NCBI GenBank assembly: GCA_046717125.1
Contig: JBKJVQ010000047.1
Coordinates: 1-17,735 of the forward strand
Origin: JBKJVQ01 sp046717125
Lineage (GTDB): Bacteria > Pseudomonadota > Alphaproteobacteria > Rhizobiales > Methyloligellaceae
Length of the DNA: 17,735 nucleotides
Direction of reading: 5' to 3'
Shown piece by piece: positions 8,050 to 14,998 of this stretch. The notes beneath the pieces were generated by a model. That model had not been told where the DNA came from and ran no database searches. It worked only from the letters and a program-made list of their open reading frames with translations. The position numbers and the translations under genes are program-made. Within the stretch, counting starts at the first letter, position 1. Every line of letters begins with the position of its first letter.

Positions 8050-8173
8050 TTCCACCATCGCAATGTGTCACAAAATATGACACACGTCAACCACTTGATA
8101 TAACTGAACATTTTGGATCAATAGCAAGAAAAATTGCGAGTCCTATCAAAGACTTATTTGCCAAAATACCAAG
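8050..8173. other. AT-rich gap with palindrome, no gene recognised
   Basis: This stretch between the tRNA-like gene and the NADH dehydrogenase stop is much more AT-rich than its surroundings. It contains a perfect inverted repeat TGTGTCA-CAAAATA-TGACACA (8064-8084) that could be an operator or an attachment-type arm site. A plus-strand reading frame runs through it but has no start signal or recognisable product. The composition change right after a tRNA-like gene is what an old integration scar would look like; this is inference. Confidence 0.35.
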
Positions 8174-9820
8174 CTAAGCCGCGTCCTTCTCCGGCGGTGT
8201 GGGCGCAGGGCCTTGGGTCCCGGCGCCGAATGTCTTGCCGATATAGTCGCGGAAATAGTCGTCGAGCATCGGAAAGGCGTGGATGAAGCGGAAGAAATCA
8301 TCGCGCGGAATCCACAGCACGGTGGAATCCTCGAGCGCAGCGATGCGCCCCGTGCGCCGCTTGTTGCCGAGGATGACGCGCTCGCCGAAATGCTGGCCCG
8401 GGCCGACGATGCGCTCGCCCTTCTGACCCGCCTGCGGGTCGTCCACCTTGAGTTCGAACTTGCCCGTCAACACCGTATAGAAGCCGTCCGTCAGCATGCC
8501 GGGCTCGAACACGACATCGCCCTTGCGGTAGTGGATGGTGCGCGTGGCCGGCATCGGCACGTCCATCTGCACGAGGTTGGGCGGCACGATCGCGTTCATC
8601 AGCCAGTTCACGCCGACGCGGAACTTGGTCGACCAGCCGGGCAGGAAGGACAGGTAGAAGGCGCGCCAGACGAGCCAGGCGAAGAAGCCCGACAGCTTGA
8701 CGCCGTAGACCTCGGCCACGGCCTTCGACATGCCGAGCGAGGCGAGCGAGCCTTTTGAGACATAGGCGAACGGGGTGAGCGCCTTGCCTTCGATCGTCGC
8801 CACGATGTTTTTCGAGACGCAGGTTGCTTCGCGCACGGCGAACTGCGCGGTCGCGGGCGCATAATCGAGCGGGTTTTCGCCGGGATTTTCCACCAGCGGA
8901 ATATCGGCGGCATCACCGATGGCCCAGACGTCCGGATGTCCGGGCACGGCAAGATTGCGATCGACCTTGATGCGCCCCCAATGCATGTCGAGGCCCAGCT
9001 CGGCGACGAGCGGATTCGGGCCGTTGCCGATCGTGCCGACGATCGTCCGTGTGGGCACGAGTTCGCCGTTTGTCAGTTCCACCGCAGTGGCGCTGGCCGA
9101 AACCGTACCGACTCCCGTCAGCACCTCGACGCCCTCCTCGCGCAGGCGTTTCGTTGCGTATTCGGCGAGCTTTGGATCGAAGGTCGGCAGGATGCGATCG
9201 GCATATTCGATCAGCATCACGCGGATCTCGTCCTTCGCGATGTTCGGGTAGTATTTCAGCGAGCGGCGGATCATCTCGTTGATCTCGCCAACCGTCTCGG
9301 TTCCCGAGAACCCTGCGCCCACCACCACGAAGGTAAGGAGCTGCTTCTTGATCTCGGAGCGGACGGAGATGTCGGCGTTCTCAAGACAGCCGATGACATG
9401 GGCGCGCAGGCGGTAGGCGTCCGAAACGTCTTTCATCGTCAGCGCATGGTCGGCGAAGCCCGGGAAACGGGAGAGATCGACGCTCTGGCCGAGCGCAATG
9501 ACGAGGTGATCATAAGTTAGATCGACGACGCGCCGCCGTGTGCCCTGAACGACCGACACGCTCTTCTTGGCGAAGTCGATGCCGATGACCTCAGAGAGCC
9601 GGAATTTCGCGTGTTTCAGCAGCACGCGCAGCGGCGTGACCGCGTCCGATGAATGGATACCCCCGGCAGCGACCTCGGGGAGCAGCGGCTGGAAGACAAA
9701 ATAGTTGCGGTTGTTGATCAGCGAGACCTCGACCTTGTCGCCGCCGCGCTTTGCGAGGTCCCGCGCCGCGAACATGCCGGCAAAGCCGCCGCCGAGTATG
9801 AGAACTTTGATTTTTTCCAT
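8174..9820 (-). CDS. NDH-2-type NADH dehydrogenase with C-terminal cyclic-nucleotide-binding-like domain
   Basis: From ATG 9820 the protein has 548 aa. An upstream start at 9880 would add 20 residues before the usual MEKIKVLILGGGFAG, so I prefer 9820. The FAD-binding Rossmann motif is GGGFAG (10-15), the NADH-binding motif VVGAGFSGTE (166-175), and the second FAD motif is AIGDAAD (300-306), followed by the membrane-binding region FAWLVWRAFYLSFLPGW. This is a single-subunit, non-proton-pumping NADH:quinone oxidoreductase at the cytoplasmic membrane face. Residues about 424-530 form an added domain with the cyclic-nucleotide-binding (Crp-like) pattern KGDVVFEPGMLTDGFYTVLTGKFEL...GPGQHFGERVILGNKRRTGRI...LEDSTVLWI. 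The phosphate cassette reads RRTGR instead of the R[ST]A of cAMP binders, so the ligand is uncertain. The frame is intact. Confidence 0.88.
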   Translation of the reverse strand: MEKIKVLILGGGFAGMFAARDLAKRGGDKVEVSLINNRNYFVFQPLLPEVAAGGIHSSDAVTPLRVLLKHAKFRLSEVIGIDFAKKSVSVVQGTRRRVVDLTYDHLVIALGQSVDLSRFPGFADHALTMKDVSDAYRLRAHVIGCLENADISVRSEIKKQLLTFVVVGAGFSGTETVGEINEMIRRSLKYYPNIAKDEIRVMLIEYADRILPTFDPKLAEYATKRLREEGVEVLTGVGTVSASATAVELTNGELVPTRTIVGTIGNGPNPLVAELGLDMHWGRIKVDRNLAVPGHPDVWAIGDAADIPLVENPGENPLDYAPATAQFAVREATCVSKNIVATIEGKALTPFAYVSKGSLASLGMSKAVAEVYGVKLSGFFAWLVWRAFYLSFLPGWSTKFRVGVNWLMNAIVPPNLVQMDVPMPATRTIHYRKGDVVFEPGMLTDGFYTVLTGKFELKVDDPQAGQKGERIVGPGQHFGERVILGNKRRTGRIAALEDSTVLWIPRDDFFRFIHAFPMLDDYFRDYIGKTFGAGTQGPAPTPPEKDAA

Positions 9821-9913
9821 AGCCCGCGCCCTGAATCGTCTTGCGTATGGCGCAAGTATAGAACGGGCGATGGCAGACACCAGAGGGGCGGCTTGACGCG
9901 GAGACGCGGGCTC

Positions 9914-10937
9914 CTACTCCGCCGCCACGACCGGGCGCTGCGGCGCTTGAAGCTTCGCCCAGTCGGGCCGGACAAAGAGCCAGCGCAGGCGCGTGTCCTT
10001 CACCGCCCAGTGCAATGCGATGGGGACGAGCACGGCGACGATGGTTACGGCGAGCGAGACGAGGCCGACATGCTCCTCAAAGCCGAGCTTGAGGAGAACC
10101 GTGCGCGTCATGGCCATAGGCAGGAAGAACGCCAGATAGATGACGATCGAGTTCTGGCCCACATAGCGCAGTGGCTCAGCCATAGCGACCTGCGCCAAGA
10201 GGACCGAGACCGTGATGACGGCGAGCGCGCCCGCCGCACCGAGTGCGAGGCCAAGTCCCGGCAGTTCCGATAGTCCTGCGAAAACGAAGAATGCGTTGAC
10301 GAGGGCCCAGGCAAGAAGCGCGGTTAGGCCGAGCACGGGTTGCGCGGCAACGGAGCGTGCGAAGGCAGAAAATCTGCGGGGCGAAATGATAGCCGGCATA
10401 GAAATAGACGAAGCGGCTGCAGGTCTCGTCGAGCACGATCCAGCCGGTATGGATTGGCGCGATCTCGAGCGCGGCCGCGACCGTCAGCACAGCCGCCGGC
10501 GCGACATGGCGCAGGAGCTTGGTCGCGACGAAGAAGATGGGCAGGAGATAGATGAACCAGAGCGTGCCGAACGGATCTATATAGGCGAGCGCGCAGGCTT
10601 TAACCGCCCCGGCCCAGCCCTCCTCGGCGGCAATACCGGGGGCGCGGAACGCGAACTGGATGGTCAGCCAGAGCACGTAGAAATACGCAAAGTGCACGAC
10701 TTTCTTGTCGAGATAGTCGCGCTAGTCGCGGTCGATCACGCGGGCGAGGAACAGGCCCGAGATCATGAAGAAATCGGGCATCCGGAAGGGCTTGGCGAAG
10801 GCCACGAGGTCGCCCATGAAGCCGGTCTCGCCGACCGCCTTCTCGACGCCCAACGTCGAATGCATCATCACCACCATGACAATGCAGAAGCCTTTGGCGT
10901 AATCGACCCAGTCGACGCGATCTGTGCGCAGGTCCAT
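9914..10937 (-). pseudogene. Acyltransferase family 3 (OafA-type) gene, amber stop plus frameshift
   Basis: Starting at ATG 10937, MDLRTDRVDWVDYAKGFCIV followed by MMHSTLGVE and FRMPDFFMISGLF is the signature of the multi-membrane-span acyltransferase-3 family that modifies surface glycans. A TAG at 10722-10724 follows RVIDRD. The same frame continues with RDYLDKKVVHFAYFYVLWLT, so the codon was probably TGG (Trp). Further on, an extra base in the AAAA at 10369-10372 (TTTT on the coding strand) separates FVYFYAGYHFAPQIF from AFARSVAAQPVLGLTALLA and the hydrophobic C-terminus that ends at 9914. One substitution and one indel together make a real pseudogene likely. It lies 93 bases upstream of the NADH dehydrogenase, on the same strand. 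Confidence 0.8.
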
Positions 10938-11091
10938 CGTCGTACCTTTACGGGACAGATTCCCGGCTGGAGACAGGCTGCGCACGAAGTCGCAAAGGAA
11001 GTGCCAATGGCGAGGGGCGGCGCTGGACGGGGTAAACGTTCCGTTAAGCTTCCGGGAGGTGCGGATCGTTGGAGGTGCGGGAAACGCCGCG

Positions 11092-11120
11092 TTGCCCGCC
11101 GCCGGGCCGTTCGCTATGGT
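11092..11120 (+). promoter_or_regulatory. Possible promoter of tRNA-Arg
   Basis: TTGCCC (11092-11097) and TATGGT (11115-11120) are separated by 17 bases and lie about 26 bases before the mature tRNA-Arg 5' end. This is the expected geometry for a sigma-70 stable-RNA promoter. Each hexamer differs from consensus at two positions. Confidence 0.4.
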
Positions 11121-11146
11121 GCGCTGCGTCCGGCCGCGACGCATCG

Positions 11147-11223
11147 GCACCCGTAGCTCAGCTGGATAGAGCGCCGCCCTCCGAAGGCGGAGGTCACAGG
11201 TTCGAATCCTGTCGGGTGCGCCA
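11147..11223 (+). tRNA. tRNA-Arg (anticodon CCG)
   Basis: A complete cloverleaf: acceptor GCACCCG/CGGGTGC, D-arm GCTC-AGCTGGATA-GAGC, anticodon stem CCGCC/GGCGG with loop CTCCGAA (anticodon CCG, reading CGG), T-arm ACAGG-TTCGAAT-CCTGT, discriminator G and an encoded CCA (11221-11223). Phage-type genes begin directly after it, so its 3' end is the probable integration site of the element to the right. Confidence 0.97.
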
Positions 11224-11237
11224 ATTCTCTCAATGGG

Positions 11238-11654
11238 TTGGCTATCGGCGACGTTTCCGAAACGTTCGCAGCGTCCGCAGAATGTCCGCGCAACCCCCCG
11301 GACGACCCGCCTGAAAAAGCAAACGCCGCTCCGACGGGCATCGGAAGCGGCGTAAGCAGGAGTGGAGATAAGACCCCGAATACGTACTCGAAGCGCATAT
11401 CTGAGGCAACGGAAATCACGCTGCCGAAGAACTCGCGCGAAGACCTGCGTATCAGCCTAACCGAGTACCACGGGCACGATCTCGTCGACATCCGCACCTT
11501 CACCGAAATCAGCTCCGTATCGGGCATCCGCATGCCAACGAAAAAGGGCGTGTCCGTCCGCGTCGAAATGTTGCCCGACCTGATCGCGGCGTTGCTCGAA
11601 GTCGAGCGCCAGGCGCGCGTCGCCGGCCTGCTTCCGAATGGAGGCCGGCCATGA
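11238..11654 (+). CDS. PC4/p15-family transcriptional coactivator-like phage protein
   Basis: The recognisable part runs from EATEITLPKNSREDLRISLT through VDIRTFTEISSVSGIRMPTK to KKGVSVRVEMLPDLIAALLE. This is the PC4-like single-stranded-DNA-binding fold (about 75 residues) common in alphaproteobacterial prophages. The start is unclear. The only in-frame start codon before the domain is TTG 11238, 15 bases after the tRNA, and it would add a non-conserved leader of about 50 residues that crosses a hairpin. Related proteins start near the SGDKTPNTYSKR stretch, so the original start codon may have been lost or be unusual. A good purine-rich site (AGGAGTGGAG) lies around 11359-11368. Its stop overlaps the next ATG (ATGA). 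Confidence 0.72.
   Translation: MAIGDVSETFAASAECPRNPPDDPPEKANAAPTGIGSGVSRSGDKTPNTYSKRISEATEITLPKNSREDLRISLTEYHGHDLVDIRTFTEISSVSGIRMPTKKGVSVRVEMLPDLIAALLEVERQARVAGLLPNGGRP
11314..11353 (-). terminator. Minus-strand terminator-like hairpin near the element's left end
   Basis: ACGCCGCTCCGA (11323-11334) and TCGGAAGCGGCGT (11341-11353) pair over 12 bases with one bulged A and a six-base loop. On the minus strand the stem is followed by TTTGCTTTTT. That is a good rho-independent terminator for leftward transcription, but no minus-strand gene now lies within 1 kb to its right. It may insulate the tRNA gene from element transcripts or be left over from a deleted gene. Confidence 0.5.
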
Positions 11655-12008
11655 GCGATCGTTTCGATTGGGCGGGTGACACTGTCGTGCTGCCGGAACA
11701 GCCCGCGACGGCCGTCTACACAAATCCGCATGGTGCCGTCGTCGTCCGCCAGGAGGGCGGTCCATACGACGAGGATTGCTGGATCATCATCCGGCCTGAG
11801 AACGCCCTACGGCTCTGCCGGGCGATCCTTGCGGGAAGCTGGCGTCGATGCCGAGCAGGAACAGCCGCAACGGCTTCTTGCGCCTCCTAAGGACAGGATG
11901 GCAGCGGACCGCCAGCGGCGTCACCGGGCCAAGCGTAACGGCCGTGATGTCACGCGTGACGAGCGTGACGCGCCGCCCATAGAAGGGGAGCTTTTGTTCG
12001 CGGGCTGA
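11651..12008 (+). pseudogene. Small phage protein gene with one frameshift
   Basis: ATG 11651 overlaps the PC4 stop. The first part MSDRFDWAGDTVVLPEQPAT...GAVVVRQEGGPYDEDCWIII...LRLCRAILA is followed by an out-of-frame second part EAGVDAEQEQPQRLLAPPKD and DRQRRHRAKRNGRDVTRDER, with a stop at 12006-12008. Removing one G from GGG (11833-11835) joins them into about 118 aa. The basic DRQRRxRAKR tail is a feature I associate with small alphaproteobacterial prophage proteins of unknown function. It is followed directly by a terminator, so it ends the PC4 operon. Confidence 0.6.
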
Positions 12009-12017
12009 CATTGCCTG

Positions 12018-12045
12018 CCCGCTCGGCTTCGGCCGGGCGGGTTTT
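12018..12045 (+). terminator. Rho-independent terminator
   Basis: CCCGCTCGGC (12018-12027), a TTCG tetraloop and GCCGGGCGGG (12032-12041) make a 10-base-pair stem with one G-T pair, followed by TTTT. It lies ten bases after the stop of the second gene of the PC4 operon. Confidence 0.8.
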
Positions 12046-12579
12046 CCGCAATGGTCGGCCGCGAGCACCCGGAAGTTGGGTCGCTCGGATGTCGCGTCCA
12101 ACTTTCAGCTCAAAGCCGGCCTTCGCGGCAGCGCGGGTCGGGTTGAAGACTGTCCCCGCCGGTCCCTGCCAAGGGATGTTCTGAGGCTTCAGCGGTCGCC
12201 CGGCCGCGCATCAATCCGGGAAACAAATAAATCCGGGTTCAGGTGTGCCAATTCCTTCCCGGGCCTTCAGACTCGGCAACCCCGAGGAACGGTTGGAGGC
12301 GGATCGTATCGTCACTGGGATGACAACCCGGCCCGATGCGATCTGTGAGAGCGCCGAAAAAAGCTCTCAATCGGACGTGACAGGTACATGTCACGGGGCC
12401 GCCCACGAAGGGGCCCAAGGGAAGCTAGTACGCCGGGCTTTTTAGCTCTTCTCCTCGTCAGGGACTTCGGAAAGGTCGCAAGACCAGACTGAAGGCGGAA
12501 AGGGCGGAGCTATGCCTGAAGCCATTTGGCATTAGTTCACCATATAAGCTTAGCGGATGGTGCGAGATAGGAGAACGGG
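12046..12579. other. Gene-poor gap within the element, with small inverted repeats
   Basis: I see no convincing coding sequence here. Open frames are short and without recognisable domains. Visible structures are GAGAGC/GCTCTC around GCCGAAAAAA (12347-12368), GTGACA-GGTACA-TGTCAC (12376-12393), and an imperfect copy of the tRNA-Arg 3' end (12242-12254). In related prophages a small terminase and the front of the large terminase would be expected about here, so the gap may be what is left after deletion. Confidence 0.4.
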
Positions 12580-12771
12580 GTGAGCGAGCCGACTAAGCGG
12601 GAAAGTCTTCCGGGAGTCGTTCTCCTTTTCGGAGCACAAATTGGTGATGATCTCTCGCGCGCCCTCGTGTTCGATGACCCGGCCTTAGTGCGCGAGAGAA
12701 TCGGCCACGCGTTTATGTTGCTTAGGGCGATGCTCGATCTAGCAGAAACCGCCGCGGCCGAAAAACCCTAG
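12580..12771 (+). CDS. Hypothetical small protein
   Basis: A 63-aa ORF beginning at GTG 12580 with AGGAG placed six bases upstream. The product is acidic and partly amphipathic (LPGVVLLFGAQIGDDLSRAL, then RIGHAFMLLRAMLDLAETAA). I recognise no family. The good ribosome binding site and even composition make it plausible as a real gene. It belongs to the prophage-derived element; role unknown. Confidence 0.45.
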   Translation: MSEPTKRESLPGVVLLFGAQIGDDLSRALVFDDPALVRERIGHAFMLLRAMLDLAETAAAEKP

Positions 12772-12909
12772 AGGGCTACGTGGCGGCATGGGGCGCGGGC
12801 GGGGCTATCCAAAAAGCCCAAGCCCGCAGCCCGGACCGCACGCATGCACCCGCTGCGAACAGCGCAATCGAAAGGATGGATGAGACGACTGGACGGCGCA
12901 GCTATCCCT

Positions 12910-13386
12910 TCAGGACGGCCAACTCAGAAAGACGTGCTTTGTGTCGTCAAGATCGAGGACGATCTCCCAGTTTTCGTAAATGAAATAATCGATGGGCAGC
13001 TCTGCAAATCGTCCTGTCGTAACGTCGAACACCGTGCGCCCCATGTCAGCTTTGAAAGCCAAGAAAAGCGCAGTTTCCGAACCTATCAGGTGGCCGGGCG
13101 CTACTCTCATGTCCCCAGCTGAAGCGATGGCATTAAGTTCCAGAGAAGGCCTGATTCGAGCGCCAGGAACATCGAGGACGGGCCTGCCCTTGAAGGGCTC
13201 CGTTAGAAGCATGGTAGGGACGTCTTGATCGCCGATGAGGTCGCCACGCTTTAAAACTACGACATAGTCGTCAGAATCCATCTGTATTCGCACGCAAATG
13301 AGAGGCCCTCTAAGGTGGGCGACGAATAGATTGCCAACCGGAACGTCCTCTACGCGACAGACTCTGCCCCAAACGTCAGCTTTCAA
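12910..13386 (-). CDS. Hypothetical protein, opposite strand within the element
   Basis: A 158-aa product starting at TTG 13386, with GGAGG seven bases upstream supporting that unusual start. It is soluble, acidic and rich in beta-type stretches (VGNLFVAHLRGPLICVRIQ, YVVVLKRGDLIG, NWEIVLDLDD). I see no signal peptide, membrane span or known motif. It runs against the phage genes on both sides and has its own upstream gap (13387-13493). This is the usual arrangement of an accessory (moron) gene expressed from the prophage. Function unknown. Confidence 0.6.
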   Translation of the reverse strand: MKADVWGRVCRVEDVPVGNLFVAHLRGPLICVRIQMDSDDYVVVLKRGDLIGDQDVPTMLLTEPFKGRPVLDVPGARIRPSLELNAIASAGDMRVAPGHLIGSETALFLAFKADMGRTVFDVTTGRFAELPIDYFIYENWEIVLDLDDTKHVFLSWPS

Positions 13387-13493
13387 CGCACAGCCTCCAT
13401 TTGCGTAAAGATATGCATAAACGACGAAACTATCTGCCGGTGTACGGACGATAAAGCATTCCGCGAGCGCGCGAGCACGTCGACAATGCTCGC

Positions 13494-14987
13494 ATGTTCG
13501 ATCGCATCAAGCGAGCTTTCGGCTTCGAGACGCGCGCGCTCACGCTAGAGCAATATCCTTGGCTCGCGCTTCCTGCGTCTGCGGCTGGCGTTTCCGTCTC
13601 GGCTGAGACGGCGCTGCGCAGCCCGACGACGCTCGCGGCAGTCCGGGTTCTGACGGAGACGATCGGAAGCCTTCCCTGCCACGTCTATCAGCGCGGCGAA
13701 GGCAACAGCCGCGCGCGCGATATGGCGCATCCGGCATCCGAGCTGCTGGCCGGCGAGGCGAACCCGAGGACGGGGGCGGCTGATCTCCGCATGCAGTTAA
13801 TGCGCGATGCGCTGTTGCATGGAGCGGGGTATGCGCAGGTGATCCGAACGCTCGGCAACCCGCGTGAGCTGCACCGGATCGATCCTCGCGCCGTAACGGT
13901 CGAAGTCGCCGACACTGGCGAGCCGTCATTCAAGGTCCGTCAGAAGCAAGGCGCGGATCGCATCTTCAACTTCGCCGACATTCTCTACATCCCGACGCCG
14001 GGCTCAACGCCGGATCATCATGTCAAGCTGATCGACCTGTCGCGCGAGGCTATCGGTATCGACCTAGCCATGGCGCAGTATCAGGGCCGCCTGTTCGGCA
14101 ACGCCGCTCGTCCATCAGGCATTTTGAAGGTGCCCAAAGGCACGAGCCCAGAGAACATGAAGACCATCAGGGCGGCCTGGCAGCACGCCCATGGCGGGGA
14201 TCAGACCGGCAAGACGGCCGTGCTCGAAGCGGACGCCGAATGGCAGGCAATCAGCCTGACGCTGGTCGATAGCCAGTTCCTTGAGCTGCGCAGGTTCGTC
14301 GACATGGCGGTCTATGACGCGGCCGGCGGTGAGCCGATCGATCTCGACGAACTCGAAGGCCGGCAGTGCTGGCTTGGCGTCGATATGGCCCAGGTGAATG
14401 ACCTGTCCGCAATCGTCGCGGTGTTTCGCGACGCAGACGGCGGGTTCACTGTCCTGCCCTGGTTCTTCCTGCCCGACGCAACCCTCAGACGCCGCCAGGA
14501 GCGCGACGGCCTGCCATGGCTTGTCTGGCGCGACCAAGGCCATGTCATCGCGACCGAAGGCGACGTGACGGACGATCGCCGCGTCGAAGACGTGATCCGC
14601 GAATGCTGCGAGCGGTTCCGCGTGCAGGAAGTCGCGCTCGATCCGGTCGGCTGCCGCCCGCTGATTAATCGCTTGCTCGACGAGGGCCTGCCCGCCGTCG
14701 AACACAGACAGGGCTTTATCAGCATGGGGCCGGCCTGTTCGGCGACTGAGAAGGCGATCATCGGCGGGCGCTTCCGGCACGGCGGCCATCCGGTGCTGCG
14801 CTGGAACTTCGCGAACATCGTGACCGTCACTGACGACGCCGGGAACATCAAATTCAGCAAGCGCCGCTCGCCGGAGAAGATCGACGGCGCTGTTGCTGCC
14901 GCAATGGCGATAGGCCGCGCGTCTGCGTCCGAACCCGCATCGATTTACGATCAGATCGGCGACGATCTGGAAATGCTCGTGCTTTAG
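13494..14987 (+). CDS. Chimeric phage protein: portal N-terminal part fused to terminase large-subunit nuclease part
   Basis: One open frame of 497 aa. Residues 1 to about 267 match an HK97-type portal protein (start MFDRIKRAFGFETRALTL, RSPTTLAAVRVLTETIGSLP, LLHGAGYAQVIR, VDSQFLELRRF). From about residue 268 the sequence becomes the C-terminal nuclease domain of a large terminase (VDMAVYDAAGGEPIDLDELE, CWLGVDMAQVNDLSAI, VALDPVG, QGFISMGPACSATEKAII, EKIDGAVAAAMAIGRA). Candidate catalytic Asp are D297, D383 and D464. The portal C-terminus and the terminase ATPase are missing. In intact phages of this type terminase precedes portal, so the order is reversed. I infer a recombination product, not a packaging enzyme. 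No Shine-Dalgarno is evident before ATG 13494. Its stop overlaps the ribosome site of the next gene. Confidence 0.85.
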   Translation: MFDRIKRAFGFETRALTLEQYPWLALPASAAGVSVSAETALRSPTTLAAVRVLTETIGSLPCHVYQRGEGNSRARDMAHPASELLAGEANPRTGAADLRMQLMRDALLHGAGYAQVIRTLGNPRELHRIDPRAVTVEVADTGEPSFKVRQKQGADRIFNFADILYIPTPGSTPDHHVKLIDLSREAIGIDLAMAQYQGRLFGNAARPSGILKVPKGTSPENMKTIRAAWQHAHGGDQTGKTAVLEADAEWQAISLTLVDSQFLELRRFVDMAVYDAAGGEPIDLDELEGRQCWLGVDMAQVNDLSAIVAVFRDADGGFTVLPWFFLPDATLRRRQERDGLPWLVWRDQGHVIATEGDVTDDRRVEDVIRECCERFRVQEVALDPVGCRPLINRLLDEGLPAVEHRQGFISMGPACSATEKAIIGGRFRHGGHPVLRWNFANIVTVTDDAGNIKFSKRRSPEKIDGAVAAAMAIGRASASEPASIYDQIGDDLEMLVL

Positions 14988-14998
14988 GAGGCCGGAAA

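Noticed and set aside
7866..8111. Minus-strand 81-aa frame covering the tRNA-like gene
   Set aside because: It is largely the antisense of the tRNA-like structure and its terminator hairpins, with no start signal or domain.
300..10724. Stop-codon reassignment or suppression as an explanation for internal stops
   Set aside because: The internal stops are both TAA and TAG, they coincide with frameshifts, and intact core genes here end normally at all types of stop; pseudogenes explain this more simply.
10212..11156. Plus-strand 314-aa open frame opposite the acyltransferase region
   Set aside because: It is the shadow of the decayed membrane acyltransferase gene; the product is highly charged and low in structure, and the opposite strand has clear homology.
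12245..12445. 66-codon open frame in the gap (start VPIPSRAFRLGNPEERLEAD)
   Set aside because: No ribosome binding site, no recognisable domain, and it crosses two inverted repeats; composition is not gene-like at its end.
12388..12492. Short ORF starting MSRGRPRRGPR in the gap, reminiscent of small terminase starts
   Set aside because: Only about 34 codons, only the first few residues resemble the family, and no ribosome site is visible.
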